The notes beneath the pieces are model-generated. The model did no database searches. It was not told the origin of the DNA and saw only the letters and a list, made by a program, of their open reading frames with translations. This document shows, piece by piece, positions 1 to 11,776 of a DNA stretch of 64,000 bases (positions are counted from its first letter, which is position 1; each line of letters opens with the position of its first letter). Both the position numbers and the translations under genes were made by a program. Source of the stretch: Siphonodentalium dalli (lineage: Eukaryota > Mollusca > Scaphopoda > Gadilida > Siphonodentaliidae); contig CP136069.1 of assembly GCA_032622095.1 (NCBI GenBank), positions 167,642,394-167,706,393 on the forward strand, in the 5' to 3' direction.

Positions 1-774
1 AATTAAGGCCTCGCGTGCCTTTAAATCATCATGAGAGTCATTGAGAAAAGAGAAGTTTCGCCTGATGAATTTCGGATTCGTAAAAGTTTTCGGAACAAAG
101 CTTTATGAGGACATCATATGTCAACTTCACGAATGTATTCACCAATAAACATAGAAGTTCTTTGATGATAATCGTATTTGCCAAATTTTAAAGAGTCAAC
201 TGTTCACGTGAAAATCCGCACATTAACTACTTATAATAGAAAATGTTTTAGGTAGATAATCTGCTTAGAATGTCTCATTTTGAGTCGATAATGTGCTGAT
301 AACAAGAGCATTTTATGCATAATGAGGCGATGCTAAGCAAATTATGTGCGGACAATGACACAAATAAGCCAACTCACGACTTTTCATGTGCACGCTCTTT
401 AACACGTTTCACTGTAGCTCGCGCCGGAAAACGAAATAACGGGTATGAGTCCACTATCAGCTTCAGAATCAGATAATCACATTATGTACCTATTTCACAT
501 TATAGGTAGATTATGTGCGTATTTGCGCGAGGATATGTTGCATCGTCAATTCAATTGAGCGGGTAATTATACATAGGCGCAACATGAAAGTCAATCAATA
601 TCAACCTTCACTGAGATACGATTGAACTTTTCTGCCATTTTTATTTATATAAGCAAGCCGTGATATATTTAGAACGTGGTTGGCTCAATTGCAGAAAGTT
701 GAAGTTAACAAGAGATGAATTCAATGTGAAAGTAATAAGTGAAAGTGGCTATTTAAATATGGCAAACTTTATGA
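1..774. other. Unassigned AT-rich sequence
   Basis: No coding exon or recognisable element. Short inverted matches around tccgcacattaa (about 217) and ttatgtgcgga (about 351) could be the ends of a decayed small element, but the arms are too short to call. Confidence 0.5.
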
Positions 775-1420
775 CACTATAGTCTGGTCGACAAAAGGTT
801 TAAATTAGAACAAACTTGGACTAAGTTGGTTTCTATACCATTTTGAAGAGGAATATATCCTCTATAAGATATCCAAAATCCGCTAAAATCCGCTTTGTGC
901 ATTTTTTTCTGTAATTCCATGATGGCTGCCATTTTCCTATAAGTCAGTTTGGTGCAATTATAGTGAGACAATCTTGCCATATGTATACACATGAATACAT
1001 TTCTGTGAAGCTAAGACATAACGCCACCTTTTTGTGCCAAAAACTCCCCGTCCTAGATGGCCGCCAAAATAGTGGAAATTTTCACGTTTGTTTTACTAAT
1101 GTCGTTAAGATGTGTTTCTACGGTTTGGAACTGGTTGAGAATTGTGACTTTATTTTGTATTTAGCATGCCAACTGACCATTGGAGCAATGAAATATGCCG
1201 TTCATGTGGTCCCCCCATTCCGATCACTAAAAAATTCGATTTTACAGAACACGTGATAATTGTTCACAAAAGGTCACCATTGGGATTCAAGTCATATTTC
1301 ATCAATACATATATGGAAAGAACTGTGATGAAGTGATGAATTCTATTTTTTATGGATATTCCAACTCAATGATACCAAATTTGGCTCAAAAGGGCGGCCA
1401 AAATATGTAATATGGTAAAT
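775..1420 (-). repeat. Diverged inverted copy of the repeat at 4299-4940
   Basis: Reading the minus strand, blocks around the tagtctggt start, the gaagaggaatatatcctc block, the catgatggctgccatttt block, and the cattgggattcaagtcat and ggatattccaactcaatg blocks match 4940 back to 4385 in the same order. Divergence is far higher than between copies A and B, so this is a dispersed repeat family and not part of the recent duplication. Confidence 0.65.
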
Positions 1421-1910
1421 ATTGTCACAACGTGCCATGCAACCGCTTACAAGTTGTGGTTGATGCGCACAATTGACTATTCTGTCTTATATGCATTGAG
1501 TACTAATATTTCTGATGCAGGTGGGTATGTATACAGGGAGTTATTGTATTCATGAATGATGTGAATAGTTATACAATGTGTGAATATATGGTCATGGATG
1601 TGGTGTCCAGGGTGAAATGTATAGGTATATAAGGAGTACCTGTATGGTCATGTGTCAGGTGAACATGTATACACGGAGTGGCTGTCCTGTCATTGAAGTG
1701 GTGTATGGTATAGCTAGAGTAGCTACATTGTCCACGTGTGTGTTGTTTATGTATATATGGAGTGACTGTGTTGTCATGGGTGGGATGTACATGTGTACAT
1801 TGGGTGGCTGTATTGTCATGGTTGGGTGTATTGTATGCGTGTGTTGGTTGTATGGTAACGGATGGGTGTGTTGATAAATATGGAGTGGTTGTATGGTTAT
1901 GGGCAATGTA

Positions 1911-2073
1911 TATAAGGATTAACTGTCATGTGGACTGTTTTTATGGAGATGTAACCGCGATGTGAGTGGTCATAACTTGTGTAAACCCCGACGGGTTTTA
2001 CATACACGTTATGACCACTCACCTCGCGGTTACATATCCATAAAAACAGTCCACATGACAGTTAATCCTTATA
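1911..2073. mobile_element. Hairpin MITE (about 163 bp)
   Basis: The left arm starts tataaggattaactgtcatg and is mirrored by catgacagttaatccttata at the right end. The arms pair over most of their length around a short centre with aaaccccgacgggttt. It is inserted in the 42-bp minisatellite. No clear target duplication. Confidence 0.75.
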
Positions 2074-2410
2074 TTTATATACATTTAGCGACAAAGCCAC
2101 TTTTGTAAATGTATTTAAATCGAAAAGTGTATCGTGACAAAACAAGCCCAAAATATCCCATAGCACCCTTGGCAAAAGTTAACAGGAACAATTTCTCTTT
2201 ATATTGAAACCCGATGATGTATTAAGTCAATCCTGCGCGAGTCCAAATGCGCCCAAAACATTACGCGTTCTTCTTTCCGAAACTGATGACGTGTCGATGT
2301 AATTATGAGGCTGCAGTTATGAGCTGTTGGGCGTTCACCGATAAATAATTGCAACTAGCCACGTGGGCGCCGACCAATCGGAATGCTGGCGTTAGTGATA
2401 ATCACACTTA
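2074..2410. other. Unassigned sequence inside the minisatellite
   Basis: This stretch lacks the 42-bp unit and contains no open exon-like segment. It may be a remnant of an insertion associated with the preceding hairpin. Confidence 0.4.
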
Positions 2411-2767
2411 GTATGTAAATATATATGTGTAAATGGAATGAATGTACGACCATTGTTGAAGTGTATATGTATAACAGTTTGATGGTCATTTGCGGGCTTG
2501 TTTATATAGAGAGTGACCTCGTGGCCATGGGTGGGATATATGTTTATCTGTTGTGGCTGTATTGTCATCGGTTTGTATACAGGTATACAGCGGATAGATG
2601 ACTGCTCATGGACGGGGTGTATATTTTACAGCGAGTCGCTGAATTATCATGGTTGAGCTGTATATGTGAGTTTGGAGTTTGTACATGTAGTGACCCTGTG
2701 GTCATGGGTGAGGTGCATGTATATCTTGAGTGGGTTATATGGCCAATATGTATACAGTATGGTAACA

Positions 2768-3132
2768 TTAACCCTTTACCCAACAGAACGCCCAGAAACG
2801 CCCTAACAGCCTAAATTATCTTCGGTCTGTCTCAATAAAACCATGGAAATATGGGTATCATTGGAACCGGCTCATTGAGCACATTGTGATAGTTACAGTT
2901 ATGCCCTGTGCCAATGCATTCTCTTATATATGCGAGTCGACCATAGGTCGCCTCGCATATATAAGAGAATGCATTGGCCTAAAAAAAACTTTTTTTTAAC
3001 ACTTTTTACCATTTTTTCTTTAATATGTGTTAAGCCAATGCATTCTCTTATATATGCGAGGCGACCTATGGTCGACTCGCATATATAAGAGAATGCATTG
3101 GCACAGGGCCGTTCTGTTGGGTAAAGGGTTAA
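2768..3132. mobile_element. piggyBac-like MITE with TTAA target sites
   Basis: TTAA at 2768-2771 and 3129-3132 flank perfect 19-bp terminal inverted repeats starting CCCTTTACCCAACAGAACG. TTAA duplication plus CCCTTT ends is the piggyBac signature. There is no transposase. The interior holds two copies of a strong hairpin with arms ccaatgcattctcttatata, one near 2912-2980 and one near 3035-3103, with an A/T-run spacer. Confidence 0.85.
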
Positions 3133-3278
3133 TGGTGAGGTGAACAAGGTATACAAGGAGTGACTGCATGACCACGAATATATGGTTTATATACAGCGAA
3201 AGACTAAATTGTCATGGGTGAGGTGTGTATGCAAGTCTGGAGCGTATGGATGACCGTGTGCGCGGGGCGGGACATTGG

Positions 3279-3552
3279 GGCAATCTCACACGACTTCCCC
3301 GTCGAGTAAATTTTGGGCTGAAGTTTGTTTCAATGTGCCGCGCTCCTCTCCCAAGCCCACCCACCCTACAAGTGTTTTTTCCTATAGTGTTTTTGAAACG
3401 CGTCTCTTTGTGGTGTCATTCTTTTGGTATGCCCGTTATTTCGTAAATGTGATTTTTTACGAAATAACGGGTATGTTAGAGTTACATTTCTTTGAAAAAC
3501 TCAAAACATTGGGCGACAAATTATCTAGACGGGGAAGTCGTATGATATTGCC
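3279..3552. mobile_element. MITE with 8-bp target duplication (hAT or Merlin type)
   Basis: Ends GGCAATCTCACACGACTTCC and its near-perfect inverse (28 bp) are flanked by the identical octamer gacattgg at 3271-3278 and 3553-3560. An internal inverted repeat around gttatttcgtaa lies at about 3431-3473. The 8-bp TSD suggests hAT or Merlin. No coding capacity. Confidence 0.85.
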
Positions 3553-4298
3553 GACATTGGTATACCTAGAAGGGTTGTAAGGCCATTGGTGAGGTCTATA
3601 TGTATGCTATATATATACCTGGAGTGACTCGATGGTTTTGGGTTGGGTGTATATGGATATCTTGGGTGACTATATGGCCATGGGTGTCGCAAATATATAT
3701 ATATATACACACAGAGAGTGGTGTATGACCACTGGTGAGGCAAATAGGTATGCAAGAAGTGATCTGTTATCAAGAATGGCGAACATGTATATCAGGAGTG
3801 ACTATATGGCCATATGTGGTATGTATATGTATATATCGAGTGTCTATATGACCATGCATGTGTCAAATATATATACATGGAGTGACTATGGCCAATGGTG
3901 ATGCGAATATGTATACAATGGGTTACTGTATGTCCACGAATGTAGTGACTATGTATACAAGTCGTGACTATATGGTCATTGGTGAGGTGTAGGAGCATAC
4001 CTGGTGCGCATGCATGGTTACTCACGGCTATATGGCCACGTGTTGGGTGTATGGGTATACCCAAGTGTGGTTGTATTGTAATGGGTGAGGTGTATGTGTA
4101 CATATAGAGTGGCCATTTATGTGGTGTTCATATATGAGTTGTACTAGTGTACTTTTGGGTGACTATTGCTGTCCGTAATAAGTCAAGGATAGATAGAGAG
4201 GTAATATCAGAGTGCTCTCCATCTTGATGGCGTTTTATATGCAATATGAAGGAAACGGGTTTCCTGACAATAGTTTATAAGTTAATCAAATTTTAATG

Positions 4299-4940
4299 CT
4301 AATGGGCCAAGTAGCCACATAATATGATCCCTCTCAGTTCCGTTTCAACGTTCTGCCCATTTCCGTTCAAATTTGTTTTACCACTGAGTTGGAATATACA
4401 TAAGAAATAGAATGCATCACTTACATTGCACAGTTCGTCCCATTTCTTGAAGAAATATGACTGGAATCCCAATGGTGATTTTTGTGAAATTTTATACAGC
4501 GTTTTGTAACATCGAACGTTTGAGTGATCGGATGGAGTCGGGAACCCATGAATGGCATATTTCATTGCAAAATATAGTCACAATTATCAACAAGTTCCAA
4601 ACAGTAAAAACTGATCTTAAAGACAATAGTAAAAAAACGTAACACTTTCCACTTCCGGCTGCCATTTTGGCGGCCATCTTGGACGAGGAGGTCCAATTTT
4701 TATGAAAGGGTGACGTTATGTCTTAGCTTCACAAATATGTATACATGTGTAATTGTGTATACATAAGACAACATTTTCTTAATATAATTGCATCAAACTC
4801 TCTTAATCGAAAATGCCGCCATCTTGGACGCCATCTTGAATTACAAAAAAATGTTATTGAGGATATCTTCCTCTTAAAAATGGTATAAAAACGAACTAAG
4901 TCCAAATTTGTTCTAGGCTACCCTAAAATTTGAGTTTATC
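4299..4940 (+). repeat. Dispersed repeat with ATCTTGGACG motifs, copy A
   Basis: Contains the gccattttggcggccatcttggacg type of motif common in marine invertebrate dispersed repeats. A nearly identical copy is at 17844-18485 (from the large duplication) and a diverged inverted copy at 775-1420. It lies downstream of the terminal lectin exon. Confidence 0.6.
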
Positions 4941-4988
4941 AACCAGACTAATATGCTAATGATCAAAGTAACATATTAAAGAAGGAAC

Positions 4989-4994
4989 TTTATT
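4989..4994 (-). promoter_or_regulatory. Possible polyadenylation signal, copy A terminal exon
   Basis: The plus strand reads tttatt, which is AATAAA on the minus strand, about 370 nt downstream of the copy A stop. It is the clearest such hexamer I see soon after the exon. AT-rich DNA makes chance matches common. Confidence 0.35.
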
Positions 4995-5364
4995 TTTCAT
5001 AATCCATTGAAGTAATTCCGTCATGTTATTCATGCAGCTACACGTTCTCGATAGTCTGTAACCAACAGCAGGGAATCCCATTACTATCAACGAATATTAC
5101 GTCAGTGTTAGCCAAGAACAAAATAATCGCGGCAAACCTCAGCCGAGGGCAACCCGAATATAGTCGCGTGGGTTTTTAACGCGAACATGGGCGGTGACGT
5201 CATACTGCGGATGAAGCCTTATATAGCGGTGGTAGTGCGAGGGATGTCGGAATGTTTCAGACCATCGAATGCGTAGCTGTTTAATAGTCTGATTTAACTC
5301 ATACTGATTTGAACAGTTGAGGATGAGGCCACCTCCGCCTTTGTTACCACGTCCCTGATATAAT

Positions 5365-5579
5365 TCATATTTGGCAGATATACAGATCTAAAATGTCATC
5401 GCAGTCCATGTCACCCATCTCATACGTGGATGTGCCTGAATTGTGATCTAAATATATACAGTCAGCATTTCCGTTGTCAGGGTTACCGCTCTTCCAATCA
5501 ACGAAGGGAAGCGGCTTCCGGTCCCAAGTAGACCACGTGTCATCCTTGTCATGATCGTATCCGTCAACCAAAAAGTAAT
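5365..5579 (-). CDS. Lectin exon 5, copy A: C-terminal half of CTLD (far terminal exon)
   Basis: This is the same exon as at 18910-19124, 13,545 bp away in the same orientation. Its acceptor, phase and TGA stop are intact. It keeps the more canonical STWDRK and DMDCDD. It can be joined in frame to exon 4 only by skipping the near copy, or it may belong to a separate truncated gene copy; no second exon 4 is present in this window. Both copies have an open frame and few differences, mostly substitutions, so neither looks like an old pseudogene. A possible AATAAA is at 4989-4994. Confidence 0.7.
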
Positions 5580-5606
5580 CTGCGAGAGAAAAATAAGGAG
5601 ATATAT

Positions 5607-5772
5607 GTGTTATATACACAATGTGTTTGTATCGATTCATGTATCGCGACTCGGCTAGTTTTCGTGGCCATGTAGCGACGAGGCGACCTTGGTCGCCGAG
5701 TCGATATGTGGTCACGAAAACTAGCCGAGTCGCGATACATGTATCATTACAAACACATTGGGTATATAACAC
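5607..5772. mobile_element. Hairpin MITE beside the lectin exon 5 acceptor, copy A
   Basis: The arms GTGTTATATACACAATGTGT and its inverse bracket a second inverted match containing cgactcggctagttttcgtg, with a gc-rich centre (gaggcgaccttggtcgcc). Its near end is 27 bp from the acceptor AG, so the usual branch-point zone is at or inside the MITE. Orientation is symmetrical. Confidence 0.8.
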
Positions 5773-6682
5773 GTTTATCTACCATTGGTGTGACAGAATC
5801 CACCACACATATTACATTTTAGAAGTTTCGTAAATGCCAAAATTGTTAGATTTGTGTCCGAGGATTAGTTTTCTTGAGCAAATTCTCCCAACCTTCAAAG
5901 GTATCGGTGTCACGCGATTAGCTCGCTTTGCTAAATTCTCACAACCTGCAAGTTCACGCGAATACGCCTAGCTGAAATTCAATTCAATGGACAAAATCTC
6001 TTACACCTGCGTGTTTTAATAAATACTTAACTAATACGTGTTAGTTACATTGTGATATGTTATACCATAATACCCATGATGGTAGGCAATCAACTAATAT
6101 TAAAACCTAGGAACTATTTGTTTATATTACGCAAGAATATACGTTGGAATGTCGTTTTGATTTTTCACGCGATTGATGTGACGTCAGTTAATTCATGATT
6201 TTTGAACCAGTCAACGACGTCACGAGCTCCTTATATCGCAACTGCAGTAACGATACATATGTTTTTATCGCCAATTATTCTTTATCGCCAATTGTATCAG
6301 GGAATTTCATAGGAAATGGTAGATACAAGACCATACTGGTTTCATAGCCGGGTCTTTTCCGGACATACATAAACACAATAGTTAAAAAGGGTCTGAAGTT
6401 TACTGAGACTGGGTCTTGTCAATATAGACCTTTCCATATCTGTCACTCAAATACTTATTATTCCTGCTCTGGATGGTGCCAACGTGAGAGATAAAAAACA
6501 GCTCACCAATGCGGGCTAAAAGCTACCCTCTATAAACAAAATGTATAGTCAGCCAGGTTTCAAGACTGTAATGATCATCTTGCAGTCACAGCTAATTGGC
6601 GAAACCACATCTCAATGATATACACCCAAGCCAACTCACGAACTTATTTGACTCTCACCTATTTTCGTGTAAAAGTGAATCA
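5773..6682. other. Intronic or intergenic sequence without recognised feature, copy A
   Basis: AT-rich with several ACGTCA-like motifs. No exon or mobile element end identified. The same stretch lies at 19318-20227 in copy B. Confidence 0.5.
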
Positions 6683-7970
6683 ACAAATTGTGTGTATAAC
6701 ACCTATTTTGTAAAATTAATTTTTACACCCTACTGTGGGTATACATCTTCCTACTGTGGGTATATATTTCTACTGTAGGTTTAAATGTTCAAACGTAATT
6801 TCATGCGTTAAACGTTTATACCCAAAGTAGAACTACATCGTAGTTAGCAAAATAGTTCCTATATGTCACAATCATTTAATATTGGAAGTTGTCATGATAT
6901 AAATTAGATATGAGGAAAATTGCCTGCATTTAATCAAATGTAGCATTGTAGCTTGCTAGTGTTATATGAACTCTAGGAAACATATTATGGTAATTCCAAG
7001 GGACTGATCGGTCAGAAACAGGCTGACGTCATGACGTAAATGTATGCATCAATACGCTGACGCACATTCCTTATAACGTCGTCTTTGTGTATCTCGGTGT
7101 GGATACACATTCAAAGTAAACAGAGGAGTAGTTGAAATCGCGCAACAAATCATAAATAATTATGACATAAATAAAATACACACATAATAGCCGAGAATAC
7201 CACATTTTCATCACTCGTGGTATTGTGGTTTTAACCACTCGCCAGCAGACTCGTGGTTAAAGCCACAATTCCACTCGAGGTAACATTTGGTATTCTGGGC
7301 TACTATGGGTGTATTCTATATTTAAACAATAACTGCCTATTCTATTGTGTGAATAACACCTATTATGCAAACTTAATCTTTACACCCCAATTGGGTAAAC
7401 AGCTTCCTACTGTGGGTATACATTTATACTATGGGTGTAAATGTTCAAACGTAATTTCATGTGTTAAACGTTTATTCCTTTAGTAGAACTAAATCGTACT
7501 TAGCAAAATAGTTCATATTTCACATTCATTTAAAATTGGAAGTTGTCATGATATCGATTAGATATGAGGAAAAGTGCCTGAATTTCAATCAAATGTAACC
7601 TGCTAGTGTTATATGAAATAGGAAACATATTATTGGTAATTCCAAGTGACTGATCGCTGGGAAACAGTCTTACGTCATTACGTAAATGTATGCATCACTA
7701 CGCGTGACGCACATTCCATATTGCGTCGTGTTTCTGTCTCAGAGTGGATACACATTCAAAGTAAATATCGGGGTAGTTAAATTCGCGGAACAAATAAAAA
7801 AATAATAACTATAGCATAAATAAAATACACGCATGGAAGCCGACAGTACACAATTTTCACCACTCGTAGTATTGTAGTTTTAACCACTCGCCAAAAAGGC
7901 TCGTGATTGAAACCACAATTCCACTCTTGGTGAAAATTTGGTATTCTCGGCAACTATGGGTGTATTCTAT
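6683..7970 (+). repeat. Two tandem copies of a 650-bp repeat, copy A
   Basis: 6683-7330 and 7337-7970 align along their length (tataacacctatt, gttcaaacgtaatttcatg, ttggaagttgtcatgatat, gtggatacacattcaaagta), with clear divergence between units. Each ends in an imperfect hairpin, for example 7191-7301, where gccgagaataccac is mirrored by the gtattctgggc end. Probably an old dispersed element in tandem. Confidence 0.75.
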
Positions 7971-9597
7971 ATGTCTAACCTGTCCTACCTGGATATGTAC
8001 ACGCTGACGTGTTATTGATTACTGATCTCTCAGGACGTGTCATTAAATATCATGTGACACGAAATACGCTGATGCAGTATTAAACATCAAATGGACATAG
8101 TGCCAGTGACCTAATGTTTTCCGTTATAGACATGGTAAATGGTGGACTTCAGTTTCGCCTAGTTAAGGAAGAGGGCTGGATCAGGCGCTTGGACACGCGG
8201 ATACCTAATGGGCTGAATTCTACAAAAAGTTCACCCTCGTTGTCTATGGTTGATGAATCCAACCCACTCATCGACTGGCAGCCAAATTAATAGCTCAAGA
8301 AATCTTGTGGCGACAGGCGATCCAGAATTAGGAACGTCGATAAATCTAAGATATTTATTATTCGATATCAGAAGTGGTTTTTGAGCTCAGTGATATGCGG
8401 AGAGAAGCAGTGCAAGAACATATGATCTACTTGATTATGGTATAATTGCCCGCAATGTTTGCAAAGAGAATTGTTGTCGTAAATCGTTCTGTTGAGGATG
8501 TTAGCCATTTGAACTGATATTGTGAGATACTTAAGATTGGCCCAACATAACGCCCACCCCTCCAGGAGGATGTGCATCATGTGCGACGTGGCTTTACATT
8601 CCGAAAGAATCGAGAGCAGCTACATTGTCCACTTGAAGTGATTGGGACGAGGACGTCATATATTGTTTCACTGTAGCATTCCATTTGAATTGGTTGGGAA
8701 AGAAGCCCGTTTCTGCAAATGTGGTCAAGTACTCATACAAGTTATGTTTCCGCAGAATTGGGATAATATCTCCCAGAAATCCAAAAGGAGGGCGATTATA
8801 CAGTTTGTACCCGTGAAGATTGTACCGAAGAATTCGAAGAGCTTCTCGATGGGTGCATGGTAAATTTATCAGGGTACCATGAACAATAGTTTCCTTTTCT
8901 CAATTTCTACTCTCAGTGGGTTTAGACCCAGTGATAGGACCATTTCCGTGCTTGTTCTTGTCGGTAAACACTGATTTGTTTTGAGACACATGCGGTAAGT
9001 TCGTTCGAGTTGCAGGACATTTGCTTCTGATAGCTGATACCACATCTCACAGCCATATAAAGCTTTTGGGAGAACGACATGCTTTAGAATGATCAGCTGA
9101 GAGATTGGCGATAGATATTTTGTGGTGGCCGACCTGCACACACCAACAAAAGGTTTTACGCATTAGCTCACATGCTCTGTCTACATTTGGTTGACGGTCG
9201 GACTTCTGATTTTGGCGTATCCCAAGATGTACCACGCTCTCCACTTCTTTGAGTTTGTTTTCGCCGAGTTTCCACATCAAGCTGTCTCGTACTTGCCTTG
9301 GGCGGTACGTTTTTGGCCCGAAAACAACTATCTCGCTTTTGGAAAAAGACTACTCGAACTTCCAGGTAATACTGTAGTTGTGACATGTGCTTAGAATGTT
9401 CTTCAAGCCCCCTTCAGAATAAGATAACAAACATATCATCGGCAGTGGTAGGGAAACTGCAAGAGACAGCGTCGATGTGAAGACCTTCTGGTGCGCCGGA
9501 TAACGTATCTAGAAGGTCATCGATATAAACAAGGTACAGAAAAGGTTACATGACATTATCTTGTCTAGTCCCTTGTTCTACATCGAGTGATTCGGAA

Positions 9598-10863
9598 GGG
9601 TAGGGTTATCTATTCCGAAGGTTCATTATTCCGAAGGTTCGCTATTCCGAAGGTTCATTATTCCGAAGGTTCATTATTCCGAAGGTTCGCTATTCCGAAG
9701 GTTCGCTATTCCGAAGGTTTTCTATTCTGGGCGTATTTAACCAGAAATGAATGAAAATTTGCACCCCCACCACAAAAACACACGAGGAACGAAAAATACT
9801 ATTATGCTAGTATTCACATATAGTACATTTATACACCCACTTCTGATTCCAAAATTGTCCCAGATTTCGGTTATTAATAGCAAGAAGACAAAATCAGTTT
9901 ATCGTTTAATATGGAAAGTTGAAAACACCATGACTGAAATAAACTACATGTAACTGGCAATTTGAAAGAAACATCAACATTAAAGGCCCACTTAATTTTT
10001 GAACCCCCAGATCACATATATAACATATATGCCAGTATATATATACCATTGGAAATAGGAAGCTCTCTAACACTGTATTATCAGCTTATGCGATGTAATA
10101 AACTGTGAACCTGTTGTTTTTGTTGAGTTAACGACGTGTTTTTGTGCTTTTAAAGGTTCATCTGGTTTTGTTGTGCAAAGTGTATTATTTTCAATGGAGG
10201 GGAATAACTCTATATTTTAAAGATAGTGTTATTCCCCTTCAATTGAAAATACATTAGGTTGAATTATGTTGCATTCTGGGAGCCATAACGGGGGGCGATC
10301 TTTTTATGATTTAAGCTGTTTTCTATTTCTCTATGGACATCTTCAGACGTTTAAAATTCAATACAAATTCACAATTGCAGTTTGGTTCATCTCATACCCG
10401 TCTATTCAATGACATTCTGCTACGCATTATTCATTAAGAGTTATAGCCCCACTTTTTTAATCCGCCTTTAACTGGCGTATTCTTGCCTCTAAGATTATTG
10501 AGATATAACGTCATACGTGATGACATTAAATCGTATGGAAACATAGCAATTACAAGTGTGGGCTGCCTGACGTGAATATGTTTTGTTTTGGGAAATAACG
10601 TCATACGTAATGACATTTAATCTCAAGGAAACCCGCGAAGAAAAAAGTCACATTTATTGTTTCAATGTTTTAAGTTATTTCCTTCATAAAAAGTGTCTTC
10701 GTGATAAAGAACCCTCTCAATACTTTAGAATATAGAATTAACCTTTAAAATAACAAAAATCTTCGGAATAGCGAACCTTCTGAATAGAGAACATTCGGAA
10801 TAGCGAACCTTCGGAATAGTGAACCTTCGGAATAGCGAACCTTCGGAATAGAGACATGTTCCC
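9598..10863. mobile_element. Iteron-flanked DNA element inserted in the LINE, copy A (1,266 bp)
   Basis: The octamer attcggaa occurs at 9590-9597 and 10864-10871 as a target duplication. Removing the insert and one octamer makes the reverse transcriptase frame continuous across the site, which fixes the boundaries. Inside each end, after a short GGG-starting tip, lie opposed arrays of a 16-bp unit: seven of attccgaaggttcgct at 9612-9723 and six inverted at 10761-10852. The core (about 1 kb) has a hairpin at 10179-10253 but no transposase. Iteron arms recall Foldback elements; the 8-bp TSD recalls hAT or Merlin. Confidence 0.85.
10179..10253. repeat. Internal hairpin in the iteron element
   Basis: tgtattattttcaatggagg and its near inverse ccttcaattgaaaatacat flank a short loop. 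The counterpart lies at about 23709-23783 in copy B. Confidence 0.6.
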
Positions 10864-11000
10864 ATTCGGAATGAAGACCGTTGTATCTCACAACACTCTT
10901 TATGTCGGTGTACATGTCAGCAATAACTCTGAGTATATGTCCTGATAGAACATTATTTAAGTGCTTAATTTTGTTATCAATATTTGTCCTTTTATGACCC

Positions 11001-11776
11001 GATTGTTATGAGTCCGGTTTCGGATGAGGAACAAATCGCACGAAAAAGCAGCTTCATATGTTCTAACAGGTTTTCATGACTGTTTAACATGCAGTTATAT
11101 CTATGCCAAGTTAATGTCGAAAAAAAAGACCCCAGAATGTGTTTCGTGAGAAAGTTATTGAATGATAGACATTTATCTATGATCGTGATTCGGTATGATA
11201 TGTACAAGTTTCCCCGGACGTAATCCAGATAGTTATATTGCTAGAGCGAGATGCTAGTTTACGCCCAAGAACCGCTCCTATAGTGTCTTATAAGCGTAGA
11301 ACCACAAATAAATAAAATGAAATATCACAATTGTGACAATAAACTGGTTTATTCTGTAGAAACCATGATATGTGTTCAGAATACCATACCAGTTGCCAAT
11401 TTAAATTTAATGTAAAAGAAAACGTTTACCGCACTGATTACATATTGTTAAAAGTATGCGTCCTCAATTGACCTCAAGAAGTTACATCGGATGTTTCCAG
11501 TGAAAAATATTCGTACCACGCACAGAACGAAGAATGTTCCATTGTATATAATCGAAATTTATTGTATATTGTTGCCAATAAATAAATATAGTAAATATAT
11601 AAATATAACAACTTAAATAATTTTCAGAAATTCACAATGCTCTGACAGACTAAAACATTACAAAATACAACCAACTTTCGATTAAAAATGGGCGCCGCCA
11701 TCTTCTTTGTTGTAATCGAGCCGAACACGTCGGAACACTTCGGCTCTCAGTTTAACGTAAATAAATCGATGTTAGT
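11001..11776. other. Unassigned sequence between LINE and array element, copy A
   Basis: No reliable coding signal. It may include the decayed 5' part of the LINE near 11000-11200. Counterpart at about 24563-25334. Confidence 0.4.

Larger units (their letters stand above)
1510..4106 (+). repeat. Degenerate 42-bp minisatellite, interrupted by insertions
   Basis: Units resemble ggagtgactatatggtcatg followed by ggtgaggtgtatatgtatac, repeating every 40-42 bp (clear at 3622, 3664, 3757, 3797, 3839 and 3880). Similarity between units is moderate. The array is broken by the hairpin at 1911-2073, unassigned DNA to about 2410, the piggyBac-like MITE at 2772-3128 and the 8-bp-TSD MITE at 3279-3552. 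Confidence 0.8.
8130..11000 (-). pseudogene. Non-LTR retrotransposon (LINE) reverse transcriptase remnant, copy A
   Basis: On the minus strand the order is that of a LINE RT: a KSVVRYNG segment (about 10890-10930), the insertion described at 9598-10863, EQGTRQ (about 9565), VYIDDLLDTLSG (about 9500), TADDMFVIL (catalytic Asp pair near 9432-9443), a thumb with VVLPKALYGCEMW (about 9050), and a C-terminal zinc knuckle CKHC...HMFLHC (about 8410-8470). Stops and frame changes break it, and no endonuclease domain is visible. The 3' part probably continues to about 8130. Family known: LINEs copy by target-primed reverse transcription; this one cannot. Clade not assigned. Confidence 0.82.

Noticed and set aside
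3225-3580. Overlapping plus-strand frames of 73 and 101 codons
   Set aside because: They run through the MITE and its inverted repeats, so the reading is that of a transposon end and not a protein gene.
9612-10852. 16-bp direct repeats as a possible CRISPR array
   Set aside because: The units are contiguous without spacers, occur as opposed arms of an insertion in an animal genome, and no cas-like gene exists.
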